A stretch of DNA of 64,000 nucleotides, taken from Burkholderiales bacterium (GTDB taxonomy: Bacteria; Pseudomonadota; Gammaproteobacteria; Burkholderiales; SG8-41). Under the pieces are notes generated by a model. The model was given only the letters and a program-made list of their open reading frames with translations, had not been told where the DNA came from and did no database searches. Both the position numbers and the translations under genes were made by a program. The stretch spans positions 27,314 to 91,313 of the forward strand of contig JALHRQ010000014.1 of assembly GCA_022841375.1 (NCBI GenBank), read 5' to 3'. Every line of letters begins with the position of its first letter. The stretch's first letter is position 1. Of the stretch, positions 24,537 through 35,814 are shown piece after piece.

Positions 24537-25298
24537 TTATACGGTATCGGGCTGCGCGCCCTGCTGGTCGCGCCAGATCAGCGCGGCCATGCGGCCGGTA
24601 ATGTGGTCGCGACGATAAGAGTAAAAGCGTTGCGCATCGCTATAGGTGCAGAGGTCGCCGCCGTAAATCTGCGAAACCCCGGCGCGGCGCAGTGCGTCGC
24701 GGGCTAGTGCGGGCAGATCGCAAAGCCATTTTCCGGTTTTATGCGGCCGGAAGGCCTCGCGCCGTTCCGGCGCGGTCGCGCAAAAAGCCTCCAGCACGTC
24801 ATCACCCACTTCGAAGGCGTCGGGTCCGATGCCGGGACCGATCCACGCCATCAGCTCGGCGGGCAGTGCCGGCATGCGTGCCACGGTATTGGCGATCACG
24901 CCGCAGGCGAGTCCGCGCCAGCCAGCGTGCGCTGCGCCGACGCAGGTGCCCGCGTTATTAGTAATCAGTATCGGCAGGCAGTCCGCAATCATGATCGCGC
25001 AGACGGTACCGGGCAGGCGGGCGACGCTGGCATCGGCCTGCGGCACCCCGGACAGTTCATCGGCATCGACCACAACATTGCCGTGTACTTGCGCAAGCCA
25101 GCGCGGCGCCTGCGGCAGCGCTTGCAGCAACCGCGTACGGTTCGCAGCGACCGCCGCAGGATTGTCTTCGGTGCGCAGACCTAGATTCATGCTCGCGTAT
25201 GGCCCGGTGCTGACGCCGCCCGCCCGGGAGGTGACCAGCGCGTGCACATGGCGGGGTGCCGGCCATTCAGGAACAATCCAATCAGCGGGAGTGTCCAT
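24537..25298 (-). CDS. pgeF: Peptidoglycan editing factor / laccase-domain protein PgeF
   Basis: 253 residues from the ATG at 25298. A Cu-oxidase_4 (YfiH) fold: ALVTSRAGGVSTGPYASMNL, WLAQVHGNVV, DCLPIL and CVGAAHAGWRGLACGV with the conserved Cys/His set. E. coli PgeF hydrolyses wrongly built UDP-MurNAc-Ser intermediates. It follows rluD by two bases, the same pairing as rluD-yfiH in E. coli, which supports the internal start. Confidence 0.9.
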   Translation of the reverse strand: MDTPADWIVPEWPAPRHVHALVTSRAGGVSTGPYASMNLGLRTEDNPAAVAANRTRLLQALPQAPRWLAQVHGNVVVDADELSGVPQADASVARLPGTVCAIMIADCLPILITNNAGTCVGAAHAGWRGLACGVIANTVARMPALPAELMAWIGPGIGPDAFEVGDDVLEAFCATAPERREAFRPHKTGKWLCDLPALARDALRRAGVSQIYGGDLCTYSDAQRFYSYRRDHITGRMAALIWRDQQGAQPDTV

Positions 25299-25300
25299 GT

Positions 25301-26257
25301 TCAGACTTCGCGCAGTTCGGCGATCAGTTGTCGCATATCGTCTGGTAGGGGTGCCTGCCATTGCACGGTTTCGCCGGAATCCGGGTGTTGCAGCGCCAGT
25401 TTTTCGGCATGCAGCGCCTGGCGTGCGATATGCGGTGTTTTCGGTGCATTGTGTGGGCCGTAGACCGGGTCGCCCCAGATCGGATAGCCGAGTTTTTGCA
25501 GGTGGACGCGAATCTGGTGGGTGCGTCCGGTTTCGAGCTTGCATGAGAGGACGGTGGATCGCGTCAGATGTTCAATGACGGCGTAGTGAGTGACGGCAGG
25601 TTTGCCGGTGCGGACCACCGCCATGCGGGTGCGACTGCGTGGATCGCGTCCGATCGCGCCATCGATACGGCCCGCGCGTTTGACGATGCCGTGCACGACG
25701 GCGCGGTATTCGCGGGACACCGTGCGCGCCTGCAACTGGCGTACCAGATCGGTCTGCGCGGTCAGGGTTTTGGCAATCACCAGCAGGCCGCTGGTGTCCT
25801 TGTCGAGGCGATGCACAATGCCGGCGCGCGGCACCGTCGCGAGTTGTGGGGCATGGGCGAGCAGGGCATTGAGCAGCGTGCCCTGCCAGTTGCCGCTTCC
25901 CGGGTGAACGACCAGCCCGGCCGGTTTGTTGATGACCATCAGCGTGTCGTCCTCATGGACGATGTTCAGCGGGATGTTTTCAGGGCGGAACGAGGTTTTT
26001 TCCGGCGACAGCGCCGGGGCAACGAGGATATTCTCGCCGCCGTGCAGTTTGTCGCGGGGTGCACGGCTGAGGCCGTCGACCGTGACGCGGCCTTCCTTGA
26101 CCCAGGCGGTAAGGCGGGCGCGGGAGTACTGCGGCAGCAACTGCGCCAGCGCCTGATCCAGTCGCAAGCCTGCGCATTCCGGCGGAACTGCAAGACTATG
26201 CGGGTCCGGGGCCGTTAATTGGGTATAATTTTCGGATGACAAATCAAGTCTCTTCAA
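25301..26257 (-). CDS. rluD: 23S rRNA pseudouridine synthase RluD
   Basis: 318 residues: an S4 RNA-binding domain (SRARLTAWVKEGRVTVDGLS) followed by the RluA/RluD catalytic domain with the active-site Asp in HRLDKDTSGLLVIAKT. RluD makes pseudouridines in helix 69 of 23S rRNA. The start is uncertain: the frame opens with TTG at 26257, overlapping the divergent bamD start, and no ATG follows before the S4 domain. It is divergent from bamD and next to pgeF, the same order as in E. coli. Confidence 0.9.
   Translation of the reverse strand: MKRLDLSSENYTQLTAPDPHSLAVPPECAGLRLDQALAQLLPQYSRARLTAWVKEGRVTVDGLSRAPRDKLHGGENILVAPALSPEKTSFRPENIPLNIVHEDDTLMVINKPAGLVVHPGSGNWQGTLLNALLAHAPQLATVPRAGIVHRLDKDTSGLLVIAKTLTAQTDLVRQLQARTVSREYRAVVHGIVKRAGRIDGAIGRDPRSRTRMAVVRTGKPAVTHYAVIEHLTRSTVLSCKLETGRTHQIRVHLQKLGYPIWGDPVYGPHNAPKTPHIARQALHAEKLALQHPDSGETVQWQAPLPDDMRQLIAELREV
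26223..26228 (+). promoter_or_regulatory. -10 box of the bamD promoter
   Basis: A perfect TATAAT placed so that transcription would start near 26235. That makes the ATG at 26236 almost leaderless and favours the ATG at 26257 as the bamD start. The -35 region is weak. Confidence 0.5.
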
Positions 26258-27060
26258 TGCGGCGCATTTTAACGGTATTCATCGTGCTTGCCGTCGGCCT
26301 GTTGTCCGGCTGCGGCCTTTTCAGCGGCAAGGAGGTTGACGAGACACGGGGCTGGACAGCGCAGAAGCTGTATGCCGAGGCTCGTCAGGAGCTGTCCGAT
26401 CGCAACTGGGAAAATGCGATCAAACACTACGAGCGCATCGAATCGCGATATCCCTTCGGCCGGTTTGCCCAGCAGGCACAGATCGAAGTGGCGTATGCCC
26501 ACTGGAAAAACGAAGACATCGCCTCGGCGCTCGCCTCGATTGACCGTTTCGTCAAACTGCATCCGAATCATCCCAGCGCCGATTACATGTATTACCTGCG
26601 CGGGTTGATTAATTTCAACGACGATCTCGGCATCATGGGATTTTTCAGCGGGCAGGATCTGTCGGAGCGCGATCCGAAAGCCGCGGCTGAAGCGTTCTCG
26701 GCCTTCAAGGAACTGGTGACGCGTTTTCCGCAGAGCAAGTACACGCCGGATGCGATCCAGCGCATGAATTATCTGGTCAATGCGCTGGCTTCACACGAGG
26801 TGCATGTCGCTCGTTACTACATGAAACGCAAGGCATATGTGGCTGCAGCAAACCGCACGCAATATGCCCTGAAAACTTATCCCGGCGCCCCCGCCAACGA
26901 AGAGGGGCTGGTGATCATGGTCAAGGCCTACGACGCGATGGGCATGACCGCCCTGCGGGACGATGCGGAGCGGGTGATGAAAAGGAATTTTCCCGACAGC
27001 GTATATCTCAAGGGCGGTCCGCGTAAGGACGTGCCCTGGTGGCAGCTCTGGAACTATTAA
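26257..27060 (+). CDS. bamD: Outer membrane assembly lipoprotein BamD
   Basis: 267 residues with a lipoprotein signal ending in the lipobox LLSGC and a tail of five TPR-like repeats (LYAEARQELSDRNWENAIKH, SRYPFGRFAQQAQIEVAYAH and so on). BamD is the essential lipoprotein of the BAM complex that inserts outer membrane beta-barrels. The ATG at 26257 gives a normal signal peptide; an ATG seven codons earlier adds residues with no apparent role. Confidence 0.92.
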   Translation: MRRILTVFIVLAVGLLSGCGLFSGKEVDETRGWTAQKLYAEARQELSDRNWENAIKHYERIESRYPFGRFAQQAQIEVAYAHWKNEDIASALASIDRFVKLHPNHPSADYMYYLRGLINFNDDLGIMGFFSGQDLSERDPKAAAEAFSAFKELVTRFPQSKYTPDAIQRMNYLVNALASHEVHVARYYMKRKAYVAAANRTQYALKTYPGAPANEEGLVIMVKAYDAMGMTALRDDAERVMKRNFPDSVYLKGGPRKDVPWWQLWNY

Positions 27061-27071
27061 GTTGACTGGGG

Positions 27072-27389
27072 TCAGCGTGCAAAACGCCTGACCGCCGCCA
27101 TCAGTTCCGTAATCGCCTGCTCGCCTTTTTTTGCGCTCACCGCATTCGCAACGCAACCCCGTGTGTGATCTTCCAGTAACTGCAGTCCGACGGCGTCGAG
27201 CGCCGACTGGATAGCAGCAACCTGGGTCAATACGTCGACGCAATAACGGTCATTCTGAATCATCTGCGCGACTCCGCGCACCTGACCTTCAATCCGGTTC
27301 AGGCGCTTCAGCAGTGCCTGCTTGTGCGGTTGCACGACATGGCGTTGATCGTCTTGAGGCAAGGCGCAGTGGGCTTCAGGCGACGTCAT
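27072..27389 (-). CDS. csoR: Copper-sensing repressor of the CsoR family
   Basis: 105 residues, a DUF156 all-helical metal sensor (LLKRLNRIEGQVRGVAQMIQ). The Cu(I) ligands Cys50, His75 and Cys79 have the same spacing (25 and 4) as Cys36/His61/Cys65 of M. tuberculosis CsoR, which argues for copper rather than nickel or formaldehyde. The start ATG at 27389 lies inside the end of copZ (14-base overlap). It would repress the copA-copZ-csoR operon via the palindrome at 29855-29877. Confidence 0.88.
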   Translation of the reverse strand: MTSPEAHCALPQDDQRHVVQPHKQALLKRLNRIEGQVRGVAQMIQNDRYCVDVLTQVAAIQSALDAVGLQLLEDHTRGCVANAVSAKKGEQAITELMAAVRRFAR

Positions 27390-27582
27390 AGCCGGCATCG
27401 CTGATGGCGTTTTTGATGCCTTGCAAATTTGCCTTCGCTGGATCGAAGGTGACTGTGGCTTGTGCCGGTTGCAGCGTGACTTCGGCCTGGGTGACGCCGG
27501 CAAAGCCGTCCAGCACGCGTTTGACGCTGCCGACACAACCCATGCAGGTCATGCCGCCGATCGTGATGATTGTTGTTTCCAT
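27376..27582 (-). CDS. copZ: Copper chaperone CopZ-like (HMA domain)
   Basis: 68 residues consisting of a single heavy-metal-associated domain. The metal-binding loop is GGMTCMGCVGSV (MxCxxC) and the fold continues with VTLQPAQATVTFDPAKA. It carries Cu(I) to the CopA exporter. The ATG at 27582 has GGAG eight bases upstream and is preferred to the ATG two codons before it. It lies between copA and csoR on one strand. Confidence 0.9.
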   Translation of the reverse strand: METTIITIGGMTCMGCVGSVKRVLDGFAGVTQAEVTLQPAQATVTFDPAKANLQGIKNAISDAGYDVA

Positions 27583-27610
27583 TTCCATATCTCCTTGATT
27601 TAAAGAACAA

Positions 27611-29848
27611 TTATTTTCCGGGCTGCTGCGGCCGCCAGCGCTTGAGCAATAAGGAATTGCTGACCACCGACACCGAGCTCAGGGCCATCGCCGCACCCGC
27701 GATTACCGGATTCAGCAGGCCGGCAGCCGCCAGCGGAATGCCCAATACGTTGTAAAAAAATGCGAAAAACAGGTTTTGCTTGATTTTGCGGAAGGTCGCC
27801 CGCGACAGCCGCACGGCATCCACCGCGCTCATCAGGTCGCTGCGCATCAGCGTCACATCGGCGGCATGTATGGCCACATCCGATCCGGCGCCGATGGCAA
27901 AGCTGACCTGCGCTGCTGCCAGCGCCGGTGCGTCGTTGACACCGTCGCCGATCATGCCGACGTGACGGCCTTGTTGTTGCAGCACGTTGACATGCCGCGC
28001 CTTATCCTGTGGCAGCATTTCGGCTTCAAAGCGCGTAATGCCGGCTTCCCGCGCAATGTGCTCAGCAGTGCGCCGGTTGTCACCGGTGAGCATGACGACT
28101 TCGATGCCCAGAGCCTGCAGCGCTGCTACTGCTGCTGCTGAATTCGGGCGCAAGGGATCGGTAATCGCGATCAGGCCCAACGCCTGTCCGTTGTGTGCGA
28201 CGGCTATAACTGTTTTGCCCTCATTTTGCAGCCGGGCGACTTCAGAGTCGTGCAACGGTATGCCTTCTTCGCCCAGAAAACGCGGCGATCCGAGCAGGGC
28301 GATTGTGCCATCGAGCATCGCTTGCACACCCCTGCCGGTGACTGCAGTGAAATCTTTTACCGGTGCAGGGGTAACACCTCGACTTTGGGCGTGGTCGATG
28401 ACGGCGCGCGCCAGCGGGTGTTCGGAACCCGCTTCCAGCGCAGCTGCCACCTGGAGCAGTGTGGTTTCGGAAGTGTCGCCAATGGCGACCAGATCGGTAA
28501 CGGCCGGTTTGCCGCGGGTCAGCGTGCCGGTTTTGTCGAGCACGAGGATGTCGATATGACCGGCATGCTCCAGCGCTTCTGCGTTTTTGATCAGCACACC
28601 GGCGCGCGCCCCCGCGCCGCTGCCCACCATGATCGCGGTGGGTGTCGCCAGACCCAGTGCACAGGGGCAGGCAATCACCAGCACGGCAACCGCCGGGACC
28701 AAGGCATCGGCGAATGAACCACTGTACCACCACCATCCGGCGCAGGTGACTGCGGCGATGACAATGACCACCGGCACGAATACCCCGGCAATGACATCGG
28801 CCAGCCGTTGTATCGGCGCTTTAGAGCCCTGAGCTTGTTCAACCAGTTTGATGATTCCGGCGAGGGCGGTGTCGGCGCCGACCCCGGTGGCCGTGCATCG
28901 AAGCAGTCCCTGCGCATTGATGGTTGCGGCGTAGACCGTGCTGCCGGCGTTCTTGGTAACAGGCAGGCTTTCGCCGGTCAGCAGCGATTCGTCGATGCTG
29001 GAGCGGCCTTCCATGACTTTGCCGTCCACCGGCACGGCGTCGCCGGGGCGCACGATGAACGTGTCGCCAGTGCGCAACTGGGCCACTGGAATTTCGGTGA
29101 TCACGCCGTCGCGCTCTACGCGCGCGGTTTGCGGCTGCAGTTTGATCAGTTCTTCAATGGCGGCTGAAGCCCGTGCGCGCGCCCGCGACTCCAGCAGTTT
29201 GCCGAGAAACACCAGCGTGATAATGCTGACCGCGGCTTCGAAATAAAGATGACCTTCGATTCCCGCCAGTACCACCGCGGCGCTGTAGAAATACGCCATG
29301 CTGGTGCCCAGAGCGATCAATACATCCATGTTGGCGCCGCCGCCGCGCAATGCGTGATACGCACCGATGTAGAAGCGGCGGCCGATCCAGAATTGCACCG
29401 GCGTGGCGACCAGTAACTGTGCCATGGGCGGGAACCAGGCGGCGTGGTGAGCGCCGCGAAGCAAGTCCCCTTGGGGGACGCCGGTCAGCATGTACAGCAT
29501 TAGCGCAAAGAAGGGCAGCGTTAGTACCGCTGAGATTGTGAACAAACGCAGGTCTTGCCGATAAACCGTGATGCGTTCCGCTTTTCGTTCGGCATCGCTG
29601 GTGGTTGTCGGTTCCCGCGCGTCGTAGCCTGCTTTGCGGATCGCTGCAATCAGATCGGCGGTGGCGAGAGTTGCCGCCGGATATTCGATATGCGCCTTTT
29701 CGGTGGCGAAATTCACCGCTGCGTGTACGTCAGGCAGGCGATTCAGGACCTTTTCGATTCGCGTCGCGCAGGCGGCGCAGGTCATGCCGCTGATCGGTAA
29801 ATCGATGGCTGATGTTTTGGAGGCGGCGGATGTCAGTGGTTGCTTCAT
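27611..29848 (-). CDS. copA: Copper-exporting P1B-type ATPase
   Basis: 745 residues: one N-terminal metal-binding domain ([15 protein letters not shown]), eight membrane helices, the TGES actuator loop (LLTGESLPV), the CPC motif of Cu(I) ATPases ([12 protein letters not shown]), the phosphorylated Asp in [10 protein letters not shown], and [11 protein letters not shown]. It pumps Cu(I) to the periplasm. It heads the copA-copZ-csoR operon, and the operator sits only six bases upstream of the ATG at 29848. Confidence 0.95.
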   Translation of the reverse strand: MKQPLTSAASKTSAIDLPISGMTCAACATRIEKVLNRLPDVHAAVNFATEKAHIEYPAATLATADLIAAIRKAGYDAREPTTTSDAERKAERITVYRQDLRLFTISAVLTLPFFALMLYMLTGVPQGDLLRGAHHAAWFPPMAQLLVATPVQFWIGRRFYIGAYHALRGGGANMDVLIALGTSMAYFYSAAVVLAGIEGHLYFEAAVSIITLVFLGKLLESRARARASAAIEELIKLQPQTARVERDGVITEIPVAQLRTGDTFIVRPGDAVPVDGKVMEGRSSIDESLLTGESLPVTKNAGSTVYAATINAQGLLRCTATGVGADTALAGIIKLVEQAQGSKAPIQRLADVIAGVFVPVVIVIAAVTCAGWWWYSGSFADALVPAVAVLVIACPCALGLATPTAIMVGSGAGARAGVLIKNAEALEHAGHIDILVLDKTGTLTRGKPAVTDLVAIGDTSETTLLQVAAALEAGSEHPLARAVIDHAQSRGVTPAPVKDFTAVTGRGVQAMLDGTIALLGSPRFLGEEGIPLHDSEVARLQNEGKTVIAVAHNGQALGLIAITDPLRPNSAAAVAALQALGIEVVMLTGDNRRTAEHIAREAGITRFEAEMLPQDKARHVNVLQQQGRHVGMIGDGVNDAPALAAAQVSFAIGAGSDVAIHAADVTLMRSDLMSAVDAVRLSRATFRKIKQNLFFAFFYNVLGIPLAAAGLLNPVIAGAAMALSSVSVVSNSLLLKRWRPQQPGK

Positions 29849-29854
29849 GACACC

Positions 29855-29877
29855 AATATACCCCAGTGGGGTATATT
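29855..29877 (-). promoter_or_regulatory. copA promoter with CsoR-type operator
   Basis: AATATACCCC-act-GGGGTATATT (minus strand) is a perfect palindrome with 10-base arms, and its CCCC-N3-GGGG centre matches known CsoR operators. TTGCTG just upstream and TATATT at the operator's downstream edge, 18 bases apart, form a promoter whose spacer is the operator. The predicted start lies at the copA ATG, implying a leaderless mRNA. Confidence 0.7.
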
Positions 29878-29962
29878 GCAGCAAGCCCTGATCGATGCTA
29901 TTCGGGCCCGTCGCCCAGCGTTTAAAAAATAAATAAATTAAAACAAATACTTAAGTAAATAA

Positions 29963-29987
29963 AAAAAGCGCCCAATCGGGCGCTTTT
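29963..29987 (-). terminator. Intrinsic terminator of the glycine-zipper gene
   Basis: On the minus strand AAAAGCGCCC-gatt-GGGCGCTTTT continues into a T-tract. It lies 20 bases after the stop of the gene at 30007-30618. Confidence 0.85.
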
Positions 29988-30006
29988 AGACGGGCATCAA
30001 CCGGGT

Positions 30007-30618
30007 TCAACCTTCGGTGAGGGCGCCGTTGACGACACGTACCTTGCTGCCAACCTGGAAGTTCGGTTGTGATTCATAAGTAAACGTACGGGTGGTGCCG
30101 TCCTCCATTCGAACTTTCACGTCGTAGCTCGTTGACGATTTCACGTTCTTTTCGATCTGATGTCCTGCATACGCACCGCCAGCCACGCCCGCTACCGTCG
30201 CAATTTTCTTGCCGGTGCCGCCGCCAACCTGATTGCCGAGCAGTCCGCCGACAACACCACCAGCAACGGCGCCGAGACCGGAGCCTTCACCTTTTTGCGC
30301 TACAGCGTTTACGCTGGAGATGACGCCGCAGGTCGTGCAGATGGGTGCGGGAGCTTTGGCCTGTTCCTGTGGCGCAGACGCAATCTGGATGGGGCGTTTT
30401 TCAGGGGCTTTCTGAGTTGTCGCACGCGACGCATCTGATTTGGGCTTGATGTTCGAGGCCGCAGGCTTCGATGCGACCGTTTCCACCGTTGATGCCTTGT
30501 CTTTGGAAAACGAGTTGGGGATCAGTCCGGTCATGACACCTACGCCAACGATGCTGAACAGGATAACTGAAGCCGCTGCGATCGCAATCAGCGGATTGAT
30601 TTTTTTGGTTTCTTGCAT
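30007..30618 (-). CDS. Glycine-zipper 2TM domain outer-envelope protein
   Basis: 203 residues: an N-terminal membrane anchor at about 10-30 (LIAIAAASVILFSIVGVGVM), a polar Ala/Lys/Pro linker, then a glycine zipper (GLGAVAGGVVGGLLGNQVGG), GVAGGAYAGHQIEKN and a C-terminal beta domain (YDVKVRMEDGTTRTFTYESQ). Related to the SlyB/OmpA-like glycine-zipper family, which stabilises the envelope. Exact role unknown. It is monocistronic, with its own terminator. Confidence 0.75.
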   Translation of the reverse strand: MQETKKINPLIAIAAASVILFSIVGVGVMTGLIPNSFSKDKASTVETVASKPAASNIKPKSDASRATTQKAPEKRPIQIASAPQEQAKAPAPICTTCGVISSVNAVAQKGEGSGLGAVAGGVVGGLLGNQVGGGTGKKIATVAGVAGGAYAGHQIEKNVKSSTSYDVKVRMEDGTTRTFTYESQPNFQVGSKVRVVNGALTEG

Positions 30619-30753
30619 GGTAAGGCTCCTCTCTTCAAATGAAGAGGGCCATCGTAACGGGCGGAGGGCATTTGCTGTGTGAATAATGTCACATAGTTAC
30701 AAAGCGTTACGACTTTATGCGTCGTATGTCGTGCAATTACCGTAATCACTAGA

Positions 30754-32720
<1,967 letters not shown>

Positions 32721-32724
<4 letters not shown>

Positions 32725-33056
32725 TTTTTCTCCACCGTTCGCCCTGAGCTTGTCGAAGGGCGAGGTTCGGAGCCCGTGGTTTTGCTTTTAGCCAGACGCG
32801 CTACTTCATCCCAATCGCTACGTATCATGGCTTCTTTCTTTTTCCGGCTCCAGCCTTTGATCTGGCGTTCGGAAGCGATCGCTTCTTCGCGTGTCAGGAA
32901 TTCCTGCGAAAAAATCAGACTAACGGGCAATCTTGAAGCTGTGTAACCAGGAATTTTTCGGCTGGCATGCTGTGCAAGACGGATTTCAAGACCTTTGGTA
33001 TGTCCCGTATAGTAGGAACCGTCGGCGCATTCAAGGATGTAAACCCAGAACACCAT
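32721..33056 (-). CDS. GIY-YIG domain protein (UPF0213-like), flanked by inverted repeats
   Basis: 111 residues. A single GIY-YIG nuclease domain: VYILECADGSYYTGHTKGLE, then AQHASRKIPGYTASRLPV and EAIASERQIKGWSRKKKEAM. The Tyr, Arg and Glu of the nuclease fold are present. The C-terminal tail (PSTSSGRTVEKK) is encoded by one copy of a 28-base repeat whose inverted partner lies just upstream of the start, so the gene sits between two inverted repeats. Its stop overlaps the start of the acetoacetyl-CoA synthetase gene. Possibly a small mobile unit. Confidence 0.82.
32735..32762 (-). repeat. Inverted repeat, left copy, at the GIY-YIG gene
   Basis: 28 bases beginning CCGTTCGCCCTGAGC and ending GTCGAAGGGCG on the plus strand. 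Its reverse complement matches 33073-33100 in 27 of 28 positions. The element is itself an imperfect palindrome (GCCCT..AGGGC) and is a well-known dispersed repeat in environmental Proteobacteria. Confidence 0.85.
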
Positions 33057-33072
33057 AGGTCATTTTCAATAG

Positions 33073-33100
33073 CGCCCTTCGACAGGCTCAGGGCGAACGG
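33073..33100 (+). repeat. Inverted repeat, right copy, at the GIY-YIG gene
   Basis: Opposite-orientation partner of 32735-32762 with one mismatch (GACAGG here, GACAAG there). The two copies enclose the whole GIY-YIG coding region, separated by about 310 bases. Confidence 0.85.
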
Positions 33101-33120
33101 ATTTGGTAGGCTGAAGCATC

Positions 33121-34656
33121 TTATTCCGGCCGCATATGCGGAAACAGAATGACGTCGCGGATCGAAGGGCTGTCGGTCAGCAGCATCACCAGACGGTCGA
33201 TGCCGATACCGGCACCGCCGGTCGGGGGCAGTCCGTATTCCAGTGCGCGGATATAGTCGGCGTCATAGTGCATCGCTTCGTAGTCACCGGCCTCCTTCTG
33301 TTTGACCTGCTCTAGGAAGCGGGCGGCCTGGTCTTCGGGGTCGTTCAACTCCGAGAAGCCGTTGGCGATTTCGCGACCGGCGATAAACAGTTCGAAACGT
33401 TCGGTGATGTCCGGGTTGGCGTCGCTGCGGCGCGCCAGCGGCGAAACTTCAGCCGGATAGTCGATGATGTAGGTCGGGTCGAACAGCTGCGATTCCGCGG
33501 TGGCTTCGAACAGCGTCAGTTGCAGACCGCCGAGGCCATCGTGTTCGCGGAACGCCACCTTCATCGCATTGAGCCGGTGGATGATGCGGTTGCGGTCGCT
33601 GAGTTCTTCGTCGGTGATGTCCGGGCGGTATTTGCGGATGGCGCCGGTAATAGTCAAGCGCTCAAAAGGTTTGGCGAAATCGATGGTTTTGCCCTGGTAA
33701 GTGACCAGCGCGTTGCCGGTGATTTGTTCCGCAGCGCGACGCAGCATGCCTTCGATGAAGGTCATCAACTGCTCATAGCGCCAGTAGGCGGCATAAAACT
33801 CGAGCATCGTGAATTCCGGATTGTGCCGGGTCGACATGCCTTCATTGCGGAAGTTGCGGTTGACTTCGAACACCTTCTCCAGCCCGCCGACGACCAGGCG
33901 CTTAAGGTACAGCTCCGGCGCGATACGCAGGAATAACTGCATGTCGAGCGCGTTGTGGTGGGTGGTGAACGGACGCGCCGCGGCGCCGCCGGGGATGGGG
34001 TGCATCATCGGCGTTTCAACTTCGAGGAAGCCATCGTCGATGAGCGTGCTGCGCACCGACTGGATGATCTGGGAGCGGCGCGCAAACACCGCGCGGGTGT
34101 CTTCGTTGACGATCAGGTCGACGTAGCGCTGGCGGTATTTCATTTCCTGGTCAGTGAGGCCGTGAAATTTTTCCGGCAGCGGGCGCAGTGACTTGGTGAG
34201 CAGGCGCAGCGTTTTGGCGCGCACGGTCAGCTCGCCTTTTTTGGTCTTGAACAGCGCGCCCTCGACACTGATGATGTCGCCGCTGTCGTAATGTTTGAAG
34301 GCTTCCATGACGTCGGCGCCGGTATCGTCAACCGACACATAGACCTGGATGCGGCCGCTCATGTCCTGAATGGTGGCAAAGCTGGCCTTGCCCATTACGC
34401 GTTTGAGCATGATGCGGCCGGCGACGGCAACGTTCACTGCAGCGGCAGCGAGCGCTTCGGCCTCGGTCGCGCCGTATTGGTCCTGCAGCGGTTGCGCCAG
34501 ATCGCGGCGCACGAAGTCGTTGGGGAAGGCGATGCCGGCAGCGCGGATGGCGTCGAGTTTCCTGCGGCGCTCGGCGACAAGTTTTTCGTCAGTCTGCTCG
34601 GCTTCCGCCAGGTCAGGATTCTGGTGGTCGAGGCCGCTGCTGTTTTTGTCGGTCAT
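33121..34656 (-). CDS. lysS: Lysyl-tRNA synthetase, class II
   Basis: 511 residues. An N-terminal OB-fold anticodon-binding domain ([20 protein letters not shown]) is followed by the class II core: motif 1 about [20 protein letters not shown], motif 2 [20 protein letters not shown] and motif 3 [20 protein letters not shown]. It charges tRNA-Lys. It lies directly downstream of prfB, the same prfB-lysS order as in E. coli, with a 2-base gap. Confidence 0.97.
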   Translation of the reverse strand: MTDKNSSGLDHQNPDLAEAEQTDEKLVAERRRKLDAIRAAGIAFPNDFVRRDLAQPLQDQYGATEAEALAAAAVNVAVAGRIMLKRVMGKASFATIQDMSGRIQVYVSVDDTGADVMEAFKHYDSGDIISVEGALFKTKKGELTVRAKTLRLLTKSLRPLPEKFHGLTDQEMKYRQRYVDLIVNEDTRAVFARRSQIIQSVRSTLIDDGFLEVETPMMHPIPGGAAARPFTTHHNALDMQLFLRIAPELYLKRLVVGGLEKVFEVNRNFRNEGMSTRHNPEFTMLEFYAAYWRYEQLMTFIEGMLRRAAEQITGNALVTYQGKTIDFAKPFERLTITGAIRKYRPDITDEELSDRNRIIHRLNAMKVAFREHDGLGGLQLTLFEATAESQLFDPTYIIDYPAEVSPLARRSDANPDITERFELFIAGREIANGFSELNDPEDQAARFLEQVKQKEAGDYEAMHYDADYIRALEYGLPPTGGAGIGIDRLVMLLTDSPSIRDVILFPHMRPE

Positions 34657-34658
34657 GA

Positions 34659-35763
34659 TTAAAGTCCTGATTTGAGACTGGCGGTGATGAACACATCGAG
34701 GTCCCCGTCGAGCACGCCCTGGGTGTTGCCGATTTCGACATTGGTGCGCAGATCCTTGATGCGCGACTGGTCGAGCACGTAGGAGCGGATCTGGTGGCCC
34801 CAGCCGATGTCGGTCTTGGCGTCTTCCATGGCCTGTTTCTGCTCGTTGCGTTTGCGCAGTTCCAGTTCATAGAGCTTGGATTTAAGCATGGCGTTGGCTT
34901 CAGCGCGGTTGCGGTGCTGCGAGCGGTCGCTCTGGCACTGCACGACGATGCCGGTGGGGATGTGCGTGATGCGCACCGCGGAATCGGTCTTGTTGATGTG
35001 CTGGCCGCCGGCGCCGGAGGCGCGGTAGGTGTCAACGCGCAGATCGGCCGGGTTGATGTCGATTTCGATCGAGTCATCGACTTCCGGATAGACGAACACA
35101 CTGGCAAACGAAGTGTGACGGCGGTTGTTCGAATCAAACGGCGACTTCCGTACCAGCCGGTGGACGCCGGATTCGGTGCGCAGATGGCCGAAGGCATAAT
35201 CGCCGCTGATTTTCAGCGACGCGCTTTTAATGCCGGCGACGTCGCCTGCGGATTCTTCAAGCACTTCGACCTTGAACTTCTTTTTCTCGCAATAACGCAG
35301 GTACATGCGTTCAAGAATGGAAGCCCAATCCTGGGCCTCGGTGCCGCCGGAGCCGGACTGGATGTCGAGGAAACAGTTGTTCGGGTCCATCTGTTGCGAG
35401 AACATGCGGCGAAATTCCATGTCCTCGACAATGCTGCCGAGCTTGGTGGCATCTTCTTCAACAGCGAGGAGGGTGCTGTCGTCGTTTTCACCGCGTGCCA
35501 TGTCAAACAGCTCACGCGTGTCGGTCAGGTCGCGATCCAGATCACGCAGCGTGACGACGATACCTTCAAGGGTCTTGCGCTCGCGGCCGACTTCCTGGGC
35601 GCGCGGCGCGTCATTCCACAGCGCGGGGTCTTCGCTCAGCTTGACGAGTTCTTCGAGACGACGGGTTTTAGTATCGTAGTCAAAGATACCTCCGTAGCGC
35701 CTCCGTGCGCTCCTGTAGATCCTGCAGGCGATTGGCGATGGCGTTGAGGCGTTCAGCTTCCAT
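34659..35763 (-). CDS. prfB: Peptide chain release factor 2, with programmed +1 frameshift
   Basis: Made from two frames: 27 codons from the ATG at 35763 to CTT (35685-35683), then a +1 shift over the in-frame TGA (35682-35680), with GAC at 35681 as next codon, and 340 more codons, 367 residues in all. The product has the SPF tripeptide region ([13 protein letters not shown]) and the GGQ motif ([17 protein letters not shown]). RF2 recognises UGA and UAA; low RF2 favours the frameshift. It is followed at once by lysS. Confidence 0.97.
35680..35691 (-). promoter_or_regulatory. prfB recoding site
   Basis: The minus strand reads AGG TAT CTT TGA C after an upstream GGAGGT-like Shine-Dalgarno stimulator. 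This is the classic autoregulatory shift site: the P-site tRNA-Leu slips from CUU to UUU while UGA is slowly decoded by RF2. Confidence 0.95.
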
Positions 35764-35814
35764 GGGGATTCCGGGAAAAGGGCTGATTTTACCGCAGGCC
35801 CAATGCCCGTGCGC

